45,136 nt of DNA from an uncultured Alphaproteobacteria bacterium (GCA_934273635.1 CAKQSV010000013.1:1-45136), one strand, 5' to 3'. Counted from the first letter of the stretch, positions 7,928 to 17,113 are shown. Numbers and translations: made by a program. Notes: generated by a model not told the origin, from the sequence alone.

Positions 7928-9037
7928 ATGAATCCGAACTCTATTCTCGGTCGTTATCTTATGAAACAGATTATCCTCACCTTTTTGGGTGTGATGATAA
8001 CGGCGCTAGGTATCGTGTTTATTTTTGAGATGATTGAGCTGTTGCGTCGCGGCGCCTCCAACCCTAACGTCTCGTTTTGGTTTTTGGCTGAAATGGGCGT
8101 GACTAAGCTCCCCGAAACCGCAGACCTTATTTTTCCGTTTGTGATTATGATTGCTGCCATGATAACTTTTTGGCACGTCAGCAAAAGCAACGAGTTTGTG
8201 ATTATTCGCGCCTCCGGCGTATCTATCTGGGGCTTTTTGGCTCCGGTTTTAACCGCCACATTTTTGATTGGTGCTGTCAACGTCACCATCATCAACCCGA
8301 TTGCCGCCCGTATGTATGAGCTTTACGAAACACTCAATTTCCGCTTTAAGGTACAGGATATGAACGCTGTTTTGTTCAGTGACAAAGGCTTGTGGACGCG
8401 TGAGAGCTTAGAAAACGGTGATATTATGGTGATTCAGGCCAAAAATGTTACCCAAGAGAACAATAATTTGTTGTTGCGACAGGTCAGTGTTATGGAGTTG
8501 GATAAAAACTCCCGTATTGTCAAATCGACCGAAGCCTTTGCCGCCACGCTCGGTGACAGTAACCGACTTGACCTGAAAGACGTTAAAATATTCATCCCCG
8601 GCAAACCTATTCAGAGCCTGAGTTCAGTCAGCTACCCGACGGAGCTCACTCCCAACCGCATTAAAGAAACTTTTGTCACGCCTGAGGCAATTTCTTTTTG
8701 GAGTCTCCCCGGCACCATCAAATTTTATGAGCGTTCGGGCTTTTCGGTCATCAAACACCACCTGCGCTATTTGTCACTGCTGTCATCGCCGTTTTTGCTG
8801 ATGGCTATGGTTTTGGTAGCCGCCGTATTTGCTCTGCGCCCCAACAACCGCCGCGGCGGCGTGCTGTATTTGGTGGTTGGCGGCATTGTGACCGGTTTTG
8901 TAGTTTATTTTATGTCACAGGTGATTTATGCCTTTGGTCTTAACGGTTATATTCCCGAGATAATGGCGGTATGGACGCCGATTATTATCACCGCCTGCCT
9001 CAGTATCACCATACTATTACAGTTGGAAGACGGTTAA
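7928..9037 (+). CDS. lptG: LPS export permease LptG (YjgP/YjgQ family)
   Basis: An inner-membrane subunit of the LptB2FGC ABC exporter that lifts lipopolysaccharide from the inner membrane toward the outer membrane. The 369 residues show the family plan: three or four N-terminal helices (QIILTFLGVMITALGIVFIFEM; FVIMIAAMITFWH; GFLAPVLTATFLIGAVN), a periplasmic beta-jellyroll domain (~130-265), then three C-terminal helices ending at ILLQLEDG. LptF and LptG are close relatives. LptG is favoured because the gene is solitary and has the typical VIIRASGVSIW coupling segment, but no lptF is next to it for comparison. A strong terminator follows at once. Confidence 0.8.
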   Translation: MNPNSILGRYLMKQIILTFLGVMITALGIVFIFEMIELLRRGASNPNVSFWFLAEMGVTKLPETADLIFPFVIMIAAMITFWHVSKSNEFVIIRASGVSIWGFLAPVLTATFLIGAVNVTIINPIAARMYELYETLNFRFKVQDMNAVLFSDKGLWTRESLENGDIMVIQAKNVTQENNNLLLRQVSVMELDKNSRIVKSTEAFAATLGDSNRLDLKDVKIFIPGKPIQSLSSVSYPTELTPNRIKETFVTPEAISFWSLPGTIKFYERSGFSVIKHHLRYLSLLSSPFLLMAMVLVAAVFALRPNNRRGGVLYLVVGGIVTGFVVYFMSQVIYAFGLNGYIPEIMAVWTPIIITACLSITILLQLEDG

Positions 9038-9038
9038 A

Positions 9039-9070
9039 AAAAATCCCTGTTTGTAAAAACAGGGATTTTT
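9039..9070. terminator. Bidirectional terminator between lptG and the unknown 9079 gene
   Basis: A perfect 14-bp stem (9039-9052 with 9057-9070) around the loop GTAA, with A-run and T-run flanks. It ends lptG on the plus strand and the convergent gene on the minus strand. Confidence 0.85.
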
Positions 9071-9078
9071 CATACGGA

Positions 9079-9870
9079 TTACCAAGCCAAACCTTCCAAC
9101 TCACGGTGCAACTTGCGTTTTTCGCTCCAACGCTGCCACCAATGAAGATTTTTTGGAGCAATAGCGTTCCAAAAAGTCTGCCACTCAAATATTCCGTCTT
9201 TAAGCGCTTTGGCAAAATAGACCTTATGCTCGCGCCAACGATTTGGCTTTGCCCAATGTCTGAAAATCTGCTCCGATGTTGCTCGTTCCATAATAATCTT
9301 GTCTGCTAACTCGCGCAACGCTACACCATCAGGATGATAATCACAAGTGCCAAGCATATAGCCGTTACGAGCCTCGCCGTCCAACGAGATATTTTCCGCC
9401 AGACCAAAACAAATTGCCAACACATGAGCTTTCAGTTTACCAAGAGACACGCAATCACGAAGAGCATAAATCAAAAAGTCCTCTTCATCTTTGCCCATCA
9501 GCCCCGGCTCACAACCGACATAACCGTTGGCAGAAGCATAAGGATGATATTTTGCGGGCAGAGCCTCAAAAGTCGGGGTCGGATCGTCTTTGTGAAGAAC
9601 AGCACCGTTAGAAATTCTCTGCAACGCAATCTCATTAAGAACAAGCCCTAACTGATAATTTTTATGCCAACAAACTTCACTAAACTTGGCCATAAAAGCC
9701 ATAAACGGAGACCCGATACGGTAGCGATGATTTGGCGTTCCCGCCAACTTTGGCAAAATCACCTCATCGACAACCTCTTCCCAGTCTTTCTTACTCAGAT
9801 TCTGAACACCGGTTACATTTTCCAAATAACTGAACACATCTTCCATATAATTAACTTGCCACGCAGTCAT
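9079..9870 (-). CDS. Conserved-looking protein of unknown function
   Basis: I do not recognise this 263-residue protein. It is soluble (no signal peptide or membrane helix), Trp- and Tyr-rich, and has regions of helical character. Features include GSPFMAFMAKF, a Gly-Tyr-Val-Gly-Cys segment near residue 125, two or three internal Cys residues, and a basic Trp-rich C-terminus (LHWWQRWSEKRK). The first ATG lacks a ribosome site. An ATG eight codons in (MEDVFSY, 9849) has weak GGCAAG upstream, so the start is uncertain. It is monocistronic and isolated by the terminator and by mfd, so context gives no hint of role. Confidence 0.6.
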   Translation of the reverse strand: MTAWQVNYMEDVFSYLENVTGVQNLSKKDWEEVVDEVILPKLAGTPNHRYRIGSPFMAFMAKFSEVCWHKNYQLGLVLNEIALQRISNGAVLHKDDPTPTFEALPAKYHPYASANGYVGCEPGLMGKDEEDFLIYALRDCVSLGKLKAHVLAICFGLAENISLDGEARNGYMLGTCDYHPDGVALRELADKIIMERATSEQIFRHWAKPNRWREHKVYFAKALKDGIFEWQTFWNAIAPKNLHWWQRWSEKRKLHRELEGLAW

Positions 9871-9979
9871 AAAAACAACTGATACACGTAGCCTTTTAAA
9901 ATAATTGATAAATAATATTAAATAACATCCTCAATATAGCATATTTCTAGACACATTGCAATATTTTTTGTCTATCATT

Positions 9980-12900
9980 TTATTCACACGCTAATTGTAC
10001 CAATTTGCTCACATAAGACTTCAAAACATCAACCCTAACGGCATAGTTCTCAAGATTGTGTTCAATCAGCAATTTCTGGTCAGGTCTGATTTTTACCGCG
10101 CCGAACTGTTTTTGCACAAAATCAATCAGTTTTTCGGGCTTGGCGAAAACATTATTATGAAACGTCAGCAAAATTCCCTTAGCGCCGGCCTCAACCTTTT
10201 CGATATTGGCTTTGCGGCATAGTTGCCTGATTTCCACCGTTTTGAGCAGGTTGTCAACCTCTGGCGGCACCGCGCCGAAACGGTCAGTCAACTCCTCTTT
10301 CATATCCAAAATCGCGTCACGGTCTTGCAAGTCGCCGATACGTTTATACAATCCCAAGCGCACGCCCAAATCTTTAACATAGGTCTCGGGAATCATAATC
10401 GGAATACCGGTCACAATCTGCGGCGCCCAGTCATGCTGAACCTCATCCGCAACCTTTTGCGAACCGATATTAGCTTTCTGACGGGCGATTTCTTCTTCCA
10501 ACATATGCTGATACAAGGCGATACCGACTTCTTTAATGTGTCCGGACTGCTCTTCGCCCAACACATTGCCAGAACCACGAATATCCATATCATGGCTGGC
10601 GAGCGAAAAACCAGCCCCCAAGGTGTCTAATGCCTGCAAAATGTTCAACCGCCGCTCAGCCACCGGATTAAGACGCTTTTGCTTGGGCACCGTAAAATAA
10701 CAATAACCGCGGACTTTGCCTCGCCCTACTCGCCCACGCAACTGATAAAGCTGCGCCAGACCGAACATATCTGCCCGATACACAATCATGGTGTTCACTG
10801 TCGGCATATCGATACCCGATTCAATAATCGTGGTTGAAAGCAACATATCGGCGTGTCCGTCGGCAAATTCGTTCATCACGTCTTCCAACTGCTTGACCGG
10901 CATTTGCCCGTGCGCCACCAAAATTTTAATATCAGGCACCAACTCGCGCAACTCCTGCTCCACCCCGAGCAAATCCGAAACCCGAGGGCACACAAAAAAC
11001 ACCTGTCCGTGCCTGAACTTTTCGCGATATATCGCCTCTTTAATCATCACCTTGTCAAACGGCATCACAAACGTGCGAGCCGCCAAACGATCAACCGGCG
11101 GCGTGCCGATAATACTAAGCTGCTTAACACCGGTCAGAGACAGCTGTAACGTACGCGGAATAGGTGTTGCCGTCAGCGTCAACACGTGCACCGAAGATTT
11201 TAGAGACTTGAGCTTTTCTTTGTGCGCCACACCAAAATGCTGTTCCTCATCAATAATCAGCAGCCCCAAATTGCAAAATTTTATATTGTTGGCCAACAGC
11301 GCGTGCGTGCCGATAACCACATCGACCGAGCCGTCTTCCAATCCTTGCTTGACCAACGCCGACTCTTTGGGCGTCACCAAGCGGGACAACATTTTAACAT
11401 TAAGCGGAAAGCCTTCCATACGTTGCATAAAATTATGATAGTGCTGACGCGCCAACAACGTGGTCGGCACCACAACCGCCACCTGCGCTCCGCAAGAAGC
11501 CACGGCATAGGCGGCGCGCAACGCCACCTCGGTTTTGCCAAACCCCACATCGCCGCAAACCAACCTGTCCATCGGCGAACCAAGGCTCAAATCTTTCAAC
11601 ACGTCGGATATGGCGTTGAGCTGGTCATCGGTTTCGTTATAAGGAAACTTGGCGCAAAATTCGTCATAACCGCCGCTTTCGGGAATATAAATCTCAGACG
11701 AACGCAAATGCCTTTCCGCCGCAATCTGAATCAGCTTGGCGGCAATTTCGCGAATACGGTTTTTAACTTTGGCTTTTTTTGCCTGCCACGCCGCGCTGCC
11801 CAATGTGTCGAGCTGAATATTGTCGTCTTCAATACCATAGCGCGACAACACATCAATGTTTTCAACCGGCACAAACAGCTTGGCGTCATTGGCATACATA
11901 ATCTTCAAACAGTCATGAGGCGCTCCGCCGGCCGTAATATTCTCAAGTCCCATAAAACGCCCGATACCGTGCTCAATATGCACCACCAACTCACCGACCG
12001 AAAGCGACGATATATCGGCAATAAAATCTTTGGCCGTCACTTTTTTCACATGTTTTCGCCGTTGCCGCTCGCCCAAAATATCTTGCTCGGCCACCAACAG
12101 ATAGCCGTCACCCTTAAAACCGTGCGCCAGATTCATCAAAATCAGCACCACACGCCCCGCCGCAGCTTTGAGCTCCGCCTCTTGCCAATTTTCCGCCACC
12201 GCCAAATCCTTAATGCCGTATTCCGACATCAGCGAGAACAACCGCTCGCGGCTGCCTTGCGAATAGCAGGCAATCACACGCTTTAACTTTTTATTTTCTT
12301 GCAGATAGGCGCTCAAATCTTCATAAACTTTAGCGGCGTTGATATTTTTTGCACTGGCAAAGTTCAGTACCGGAATCACCCCGCTGCTCACAACATTTTT
12401 ACCTTCCGGCAACGCCAAATCACTAAAGACCAGATATTTTCCGCGCTTAGCCAATAACTGCAGCTGTTCAGGTTGCAAATACAACAACTCCGGCGGCACC
12501 GGACGATATGTGTCAACCTCATTAACCGATTTAACCTTAAGCGTCTCCAACCGCGCTTGATAATAATCGCGAATACTGTCCACCTTGGCGGCAACGGCGT
12601 CTTCCGCCTGCCGACCGACAATCACCATGGCTTGCGGCAGATAGTCAAACACATTAAGCAACGGTTCGTCAAAAAACAGCGGCAACCAGTTTTCCTGACC
12701 CAAATATTTTTTGCCGTTGGTGATACTGTCATATAGCTCGTCTTGTTGACTTCCGGAGCCGAACAACTCGCGGTATTTGCTCCGAAAAGTCTTAATACTG
12801 TTGGCGTCCAAGCTCAACTCGCCCATCACCTGAAACGTGTACTTTTGCAACTCGCTGGTGGTGCGTTGGGTCAACACGTCAAAGGTGCGGATTTTCTCCA

Positions 12901-13456
12901 CCTCGTCGCCAAACAGATCAATACGCAACGGCTCTTCCGTCCCCACGGGGAAAATATCCAAAATATCACCGCGCACGGCATATTCGCCGGCTTCCATAAC
13001 CTGCTCCACCCGCACATAACCGTTGACAACCGCATAATGCACAAAATCATCAAACTTCAACTCGCTACCGACTTTAACTTCGCGAATAGAATTAAGAAAA
13101 ATCTTCTTTGGCGGCAGTTTTTGCAACACCGCTCCCACGCTTGCAATCACAATCCGCGGCTTTTTTGCAGTCGGCAACTTAGCCAAAGCGCACAAAGTCT
13201 GCACCCGTTCCGCCACCACGTTCACATTGGGCGAAACACGGTCATAAGGCACGGTGTCCCACGCCGGCAACTTCAAAACCTCAATTTCCGGTCGCAAAAC
13301 GTGCAGCAAATCCGCTGTGTTTTCAAGCGTCACCCCGTCACTGACAATATACAAAATATCGCTCAAAGCTGTGTCATAAACATTGCCGAGCAAAAAAGCA
13401 TCATATCCGTCCAAAACCGGAGACACGATGCAACCGTTTTCAAAATCACCTTGCAT
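9980..13456 (-). CDS. mfd: Transcription-repair coupling factor Mfd
   Basis: Mfd removes RNA polymerase stalled at DNA lesions and recruits UvrA for nucleotide excision repair. The full domain set is visible (numbering from the GTG at 13462): UvrB-like region (~1-350), the RNA-polymerase-interacting CarD-like domain from SVGELVVHIEHGIG (~488-560), and translocase lobes with GDVGFGKT (637-644), DEEQHFG (738-744), TATPIPRTL and QLRGRVGRG. A C-terminal regulatory domain ends with the protein. About 1158 residues matches the family (~1150). ATG 13456 is two codons inside the GTG frame and is preferred. It is divergent from recG, another repair translocase. Confidence 0.95.
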   Translation of the reverse strand: MQGDFENGCIVSPVLDGYDAFLLGNVYDTALSDILYIVSDGVTLENTADLLHVLRPEIEVLKLPAWDTVPYDRVSPNVNVVAERVQTLCALAKLPTAKKPRIVIASVGAVLQKLPPKKIFLNSIREVKVGSELKFDDFVHYAVVNGYVRVEQVMEAGEYAVRGDILDIFPVGTEEPLRIDLFGDEVEKIRTFDVLTQRTTSELQKYTFQVMGELSLDANSIKTFRSKYRELFGSGSQQDELYDSITNGKKYLGQENWLPLFFDEPLLNVFDYLPQAMVIVGRQAEDAVAAKVDSIRDYYQARLETLKVKSVNEVDTYRPVPPELLYLQPEQLQLLAKRGKYLVFSDLALPEGKNVVSSGVIPVLNFASAKNINAAKVYEDLSAYLQENKKLKRVIACYSQGSRERLFSLMSEYGIKDLAVAENWQEAELKAAAGRVVLILMNLAHGFKGDGYLLVAEQDILGERQRRKHVKKVTAKDFIADISSLSVGELVVHIEHGIGRFMGLENITAGGAPHDCLKIMYANDAKLFVPVENIDVLSRYGIEDDNIQLDTLGSAAWQAKKAKVKNRIREIAAKLIQIAAERHLRSSEIYIPESGGYDEFCAKFPYNETDDQLNAISDVLKDLSLGSPMDRLVCGDVGFGKTEVALRAAYAVASCGAQVAVVVPTTLLARQHYHNFMQRMEGFPLNVKMLSRLVTPKESALVKQGLEDGSVDVVIGTHALLANNIKFCNLGLLIIDEEQHFGVAHKEKLKSLKSSVHVLTLTATPIPRTLQLSLTGVKQLSIIGTPPVDRLAARTFVMPFDKVMIKEAIYREKFRHGQVFFVCPRVSDLLGVEQELRELVPDIKILVAHGQMPVKQLEDVMNEFADGHADMLLSTTIIESGIDMPTVNTMIVYRADMFGLAQLYQLRGRVGRGKVRGYCYFTVPKQKRLNPVAERRLNILQALDTLGAGFSLASHDMDIRGSGNVLGEEQSGHIKEVGIALYQHMLEEEIARQKANIGSQKVADEVQHDWAPQIVTGIPIMIPETYVKDLGVRLGLYKRIGDLQDRDAILDMKEELTDRFGAVPPEVDNLLKTVEIRQLCRKANIEKVEAGAKGILLTFHNNVFAKPEKLIDFVQKQFGAVKIRPDQKLLIEHNLENYAVRVDVLKSYVSKLVQLACE

Positions 13457-13471
13457 TATCACAATCTACCA

Positions 13472-13500
13472 TTTACATTTAGTTTGAAAATATATACAAT
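13472..13500 (+). promoter_or_regulatory. Promoter of recG
   Basis: TTTACA (13472-13477), a 17-base spacer and TACAAT (13495-13500) sit 42 bases before the recG ATG, inside the 85-base gap shared with the divergent mfd start. A mirror set on the minus strand (TTGCAT-17-TATTTT) could serve mfd. Confidence 0.5.
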
Positions 13501-13541
13501 CGCACTGTAATGCAAGATTTTTCTTTAATGTTAGAACAACA

Positions 13542-15623
13542 ATGAGACCACCGATACTATACCCGCTGTTTGCTCCCGTCAGCACCGTCAAAGGTGTCGG
13601 CGCAAAAGTCTGCGCCTTATTGGAACGGCTCTGCGGTGAACGAGTGGTCGACTTGCTCTGGCATTTGCCGTCAAATGTTGTTGACCGCACTTATTCTCCT
13701 CTGTTGATTAATGCTCAAGTCGGGCGCGTTGGTACTTTCACGGTCAAAGTTGTTGAACATTGCCCTCCGCGCAGCCGCAACCAACCCTATAAGGTCGTGT
13801 GTTCCGACGGCTCCGACGATGTGACCTTAATTTTCTTCAAGGCCTATCCCGACAGCCTGCAAAAGCTTTTGCCCGTAGGTGAGCAACGTGTCATCAGCGG
13901 CAAGCTCGATGCCTTTAACGGCAGTCTGCAGATGAGCCACCCCGACTACATCGCTCGCCCCGAAGAACTTGATAATATTAAAGGCTTTGAGCCGATTTAT
14001 CCCCTCACCGCCGGCATCAGCAACAAAATGCTGCGTAAATTTATCGGACTGGCGCTAGGCAACGTTCCGCCGTTTCCGGAGTGGCAGGATGAAAAATTTT
14101 TGCAAACCAATCATTTTGCGAGTTTCAGTCAATCGCTGTGGCAGGCGCACCACCCGCAAACAAACGGTGATTTCGGCGCCGAAAGCCCCTACCGCCGCCG
14201 TCTGGCCTATGACGAACTGTTAGCCAATCAGCTGGCTTTGGCGATTGTGCGCCAAAAGGTCAAAAAACAATACGGACGCAGCCTGTGCGGCAACGGACAA
14301 ATCCAAAACAAGATTCTCGGAGCCTGCCCGTTTGAGCTCACCGCTTCACAACAAAAAGTTTTAGCGGAAATCCGACAAGATATGGCGTCGCCGTTCCGTA
14401 TGTTAAGGTTGTTACAAGGCGATGTCGGCAGCGGCAAAACCATTGTGGCGCTGTTAAGTATGATAAATTGCGTTGAGAGCGGCGCGCAGGCGGCGATTAT
14501 GGCACCGACCGAAATTTTAGCCAAACAGCACCTTGAGACGATCGCGCCGTTGTGCCAAAACTGCGGTGTCAACGTTGCCTTGCTGACCGGTAAAACCAAA
14601 AAGAAAGAACGCGAACAAATATTGCAACAACTGGAAGACGGCAGTTTGCATATTCTCATCGGCACCCACGCCCTGTTTACCGAAAATGTCAAATTTAAGG
14701 ATTTGGGCTTTATTGTCGTGGACGAGCAACACCGTTTTGGCGTTCAGCAACGTTTGGCACTGTCTAACAAAGGCAACAAACCTGATATTTTGGTTATGAC
14801 CGCCACCCCGATTCCCAGAACTTTAATACTCACCTCATACGGCGATATGGAATATTCCAAAATCGAAAAAGCCCCCGAAGGTCGCAAACCGACCGATACG
14901 CGGGTAATGCCCCTGAGCCGTCTCAATGACGTTGCCGCCGCGCTCAAACGCAAGGTAGATTCCGGTATTCGCGCTTATTGGGTCTGCCCGTTGGTCGAAG
15001 AGTCCGAAAAGACCGATTTAGCCGCCGCCGAGGAGCGCTATAAAACTTTGCAACATATTTTCGGCGCAAAAGTCGGACTAATCCACGGCAAAATGAAAGA
15101 GGCGGAGAAAGACGCCGTTATGGCTGACTTCAAAAGCGGCAAAATCAGCGTTTTGGTCGCCACCACCGTGATTGAGGTCGGCGTCAATGTCCCCGAAGCC
15201 ACCTTGATGATAATTGAACAAGCCGAACGTTTCGGATTGGCTCAACTGCACCAACTCCGTGGACGTATCAAGCGCGGTTTTGAGGCTTCAACCTGTATTT
15301 TACTTTATGGCTCGCCATTGAGCGAAACTTCTCACGCCCGACTGAATATCATGAAAGAGAGCGAAGATGGCTTTGTGATTGCCGAAAAAGATTTGGAACT
15401 CCGCGGTTTTGGAGAAATTTTGGGCAATCGCCAATCGGGTTTTGAAACCTTTCGATTAGCTGACTTGAGCACCGATAAAGACCTTATGCTCACCGCGCAT
15501 AAAGACGCTTTGCTGATTTTGGACAAAGACCCCAAATTAGAAACGCCCCGCGGCCAAGCGCTTAAAATTCTGCTCTATTTATTTGAACAAGACGACGCGG
15601 TCAAAACCTACCTCGCCGGCTGA
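13542..15623 (+). CDS. recG: ATP-dependent DNA helicase RecG
   Basis: RecG regresses stalled replication forks and branch-migrates Holliday junctions. The 693 residues match the family. An N-terminal wedge/OB domain (~10-150) is followed by superfamily 2 helicase lobes: GDVGSGKT (293-300), APTEILAKQH, DEQHRFG (394-400), TATPIPRTL, VATTVIEVGVN and QLRGRIKRG. The C-terminal RecG block has GFGEILGNRQSGF. It is divergent from mfd with a shared upstream region, a pairing that makes sense because both act on blocked replication and transcription. Confidence 0.95.
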   Translation: MRPPILYPLFAPVSTVKGVGAKVCALLERLCGERVVDLLWHLPSNVVDRTYSPLLINAQVGRVGTFTVKVVEHCPPRSRNQPYKVVCSDGSDDVTLIFFKAYPDSLQKLLPVGEQRVISGKLDAFNGSLQMSHPDYIARPEELDNIKGFEPIYPLTAGISNKMLRKFIGLALGNVPPFPEWQDEKFLQTNHFASFSQSLWQAHHPQTNGDFGAESPYRRRLAYDELLANQLALAIVRQKVKKQYGRSLCGNGQIQNKILGACPFELTASQQKVLAEIRQDMASPFRMLRLLQGDVGSGKTIVALLSMINCVESGAQAAIMAPTEILAKQHLETIAPLCQNCGVNVALLTGKTKKKEREQILQQLEDGSLHILIGTHALFTENVKFKDLGFIVVDEQHRFGVQQRLALSNKGNKPDILVMTATPIPRTLILTSYGDMEYSKIEKAPEGRKPTDTRVMPLSRLNDVAAALKRKVDSGIRAYWVCPLVEESEKTDLAAAEERYKTLQHIFGAKVGLIHGKMKEAEKDAVMADFKSGKISVLVATTVIEVGVNVPEATLMIIEQAERFGLAQLHQLRGRIKRGFEASTCILLYGSPLSETSHARLNIMKESEDGFVIAEKDLELRGFGEILGNRQSGFETFRLADLSTDKDLMLTAHKDALLILDKDPKLETPRGQALKILLYLFEQDDAVKTYLAG

Positions 15624-15708
15624 ATTTGTTACTGCCAACTTTTTGTTTCTTCCATATATTATTGATAAGTTCCAACCACATCGCCGGAATTGAAACTGAG
15701 TCCATAAA

Positions 15709-15802
15709 CCTTTCTCGGCGGTTCGTCTCCGCCAACATTTTAGGCACAAAAAAAAGACCTGTACGAACACAGGCCTTGTTTATCTGGTAGCGAGGGGCGG
15801 AT
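15709..15802. repeat. Direct repeat copy 1: duplicated tRNA-Met 3' end plus terminator
   Basis: These 94 bases match 15898-15991 at all but three positions. The copy holds the last 18 bases of tRNA-Met (15785-15802, minus strand), the short spacer, the tRNA terminator hairpin (~15748-15777) and a GGCGG/CCGCC hairpin. Beyond base 15802 the tRNA sequence stops and unrelated sequence begins, so this is a truncated tRNA remnant and not a functional gene. No recombinase gene lies nearby. Confidence 0.8.
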
Positions 15803-15897
15803 GACTCTGCGCTACGCTTGAGTTGCACAGGCGCTCACGCTTTTTTTTCAAAAAGCGCCGGCATACTCCCGTCTGCCTCTCGCTAGTAGTCAAACCG
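15803..15897. other. Spacer between the tRNA-end repeats, hairpin-prone
   Basis: This 95-base stretch holds no gene. Its right end (about 15873-15890) reads on the minus strand as TAGCGAGAGGCAGA, nearly the inverse of the TAGCGAGGGGCGGA in the tRNA 3' end copy at 15788-15801, so copy 1 and this spacer can fold back on each other. A second inner palindrome, GCGCT...AGCGC, surrounds an A/T-rich loop (~15833-15859). Confidence 0.45.
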
Positions 15898-15991
15898 CCT
15901 TTCTCGGCGGTTCGTCTCCGCCAACATTTCAGGCACAAAAAAAAGACCTGCACGAACACAGGCCTTATTTATCTGGTAGCGAGGGGCGGAT
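15898..15991. repeat. Direct repeat copy 2: overlaps the intact tRNA-Met 3' end
   Basis: The second copy of the 94-base repeat runs from the CCTTTCTCGGCGG block to 18 bases inside the intact tRNA-Met gene. Three substitutions separate it from copy 1, at 15930, 15951 and 15966 in this copy. The period between copies is 189 bases. Confidence 0.8.
15937..15965 (-). terminator. tRNA-Met terminator
   Basis: On the minus strand AGGCCTG (15965-15959) pairs with CAGGTCT (15950-15944) around an eight-base loop and is followed by eight T residues. It lies eight bases beyond the tRNA CCA end. A duplicate stands at about 15748-15777. Confidence 0.8.
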
Positions 15992-16050
15992 TCGAACCGC
16001 CGACACATGGATTATGATTCCACCGCTCTAACCAACTGAGCTACCCCGCC
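15974..16050 (-). tRNA. tRNA-Met (CAT), elongator type
   Basis: The minus strand folds into a complete cloverleaf: a seven-bp acceptor stem (two G-U pairs), D-arm GCTC/GAGC, anticodon stem GTGGA/TCCAC around the loop ATCATAA (anticodon CAT), T-arm GGCGG-TTCGAAT-CCGCC, and an encoded CCA end. Initiator tRNAs lack the 1-72 pair and have three G-C pairs in the anticodon stem, which this one does not. The anticodon-loop sequence matches alphaproteobacterial elongator tRNA-Met and not the tRNA-Ile2 pattern. Confidence 0.93.
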
Positions 16051-16097
16051 ATCGGGAACAGCTACTTAATAATCAAAAATCAAAACAATGTCAACTA

Positions 16098-16373
16098 TTA
16101 TTTTTTATTTTTTTCATCCAAAATTTCAAACTCGGCGTCAATCACTCTGGTCTCGCCGTCCTTATGGTTATGAATTTCAAATACATAACCCTCCTTTTTC
16201 AACACATACTTCATATACCAGATTTTAATCACCACATAGAGAGCATAAGCACCGACCACCAACAAAATCAGCGGCAACACAAACACCACGGCATAAAACG
16301 ATACAAAAATCCCCACACCGATTAATCCGATGGTCAACAACCACAACAAAACAGCATCAAGTTTATTATTCAT
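16098..16373 (-). CDS. Small two-helix membrane protein, unknown function
   Basis: From ATG 16373 the protein has 91 residues: MNNKLDAV, two adjacent hydrophobic helices (~7-30 and ~33-55: VLPLILLVVGAYALYVV), then a basic stop-transfer segment (KIWYMKYVLKKEGY) and a charged soluble tail with several Asp/Glu. The frame extends upstream to 16487, but GAGAGGG seven bases before ATG 16373 marks the better start. No family recognised. Confidence 0.6.
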   Translation of the reverse strand: MNNKLDAVLLWLLTIGLIGVGIFVSFYAVVFVLPLILLVVGAYALYVVIKIWYMKYVLKKEGYVFEIHNHKDGETRVIDAEFEILDEKNKK

Positions 16374-16451
16374 TATTTTCCCTCTCAAAACATCAACATA
16401 CACATATATATAAGTATAAAAAAAATAAAACGCAAGATTTCCTATTTGTCG

Positions 16452-16479
16452 TTGACAGTAAATTTTAATGTGATATTCC
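16452..16479 (+). promoter_or_regulatory. Candidate promoter for marC
   Basis: A consensus TTGACA (16452-16457) is followed after 16 bases by TATTCC (16474-16479), 44 bases before the marC start. GGAG at 16509-16512 is a distant ribosome site. Confidence 0.4.
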
Positions 16480-16522
16480 AAGGGCAAACAAAAAAACTTA
16501 ACCTCAATGGAGTCATAAAAAA

Positions 16523-17113
16523 ATGTTATCAGGATTTAATTTGCAAGAATTTATCAGTGCGTTTGTCATTTTGTTTGCTATTATTGATGTCACCGGCTCG
16601 ATTCCGGTATTTTTGCGCCTGCGCAACTGTGGAAAAATCATCTACCCCGAAAAATGCGCCCTCGTCTCTCTGGCTATTTTCTTGAGTTTTCTCTATGTCG
16701 GAGAGGCTATTTTGGGTTTGTTCAGCATTGATATTTCATCATTTGCGATTGCCGGTTCACTCATTGTGTTTGTTATTGCCACCGAAATGATTTTGGATAT
16801 TGAAATTTTCCGCTCTGCGCCCAACACCCCGAACGATGCCACCATTGTTCCCGTTGCCTTTCCGCTCATTGCCGGCGCCGGCACGCTGACCACCCTGCTG
16901 TCTATTCGTTCACAATATGCCATTATCAACATTGTTCTGGCAGTTTTGTGCAACGTTGCTATTGTCTATTTGGTATTGCGCCTGACCGACCGCATCAACA
17001 AATTCTTTGGCGCTGGCACTATTTATTGCCTGCAAAAGTTTTTTGGCATTATCTTGCTGGCCATTTCAGTCAAATTGTTCATCACCAACGTCGCTATTTT
17101 AATTGGTGAATAA
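16523..17113 (+). CDS. MarC-family integral membrane protein
   Basis: A 196-residue protein with six predicted membrane helices spread over its whole length. The MarC (UPF0056) hallmarks are visible: FAIIDVTGSIPVF near residues 18-30, a central VPVAFPLIAGAGTLTT (~108-123), and the closing GIILLAISVKLFITN. The family is widespread and its transport role is not settled; despite its name it was not confirmed as a multidrug-resistance determinant. It is a single gene upstream of motA with a 67-base gap. Confidence 0.85.
   Translation: MLSGFNLQEFISAFVILFAIIDVTGSIPVFLRLRNCGKIIYPEKCALVSLAIFLSFLYVGEAILGLFSIDISSFAIAGSLIVFVIATEMILDIEIFRSAPNTPNDATIVPVAFPLIAGAGTLTTLLSIRSQYAIINIVLAVLCNVAIVYLVLRLTDRINKFFGAGTIYCLQKFFGIILLAISVKLFITNVAILIGE

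Noticed and set aside
11222..12286. 354-codon open frame on the plus strand
   Set aside because: It lies entirely antisense to mfd, which has clear motifs; His/Arg/Asn-rich composition is typical of a shadow frame.
15823..16017. Plus-strand frame ending in ARGGFEPPTHGL
   Set aside because: This is the well-known false protein produced by translating the antisense strand of a tRNA gene; it overlaps tRNA-Met.
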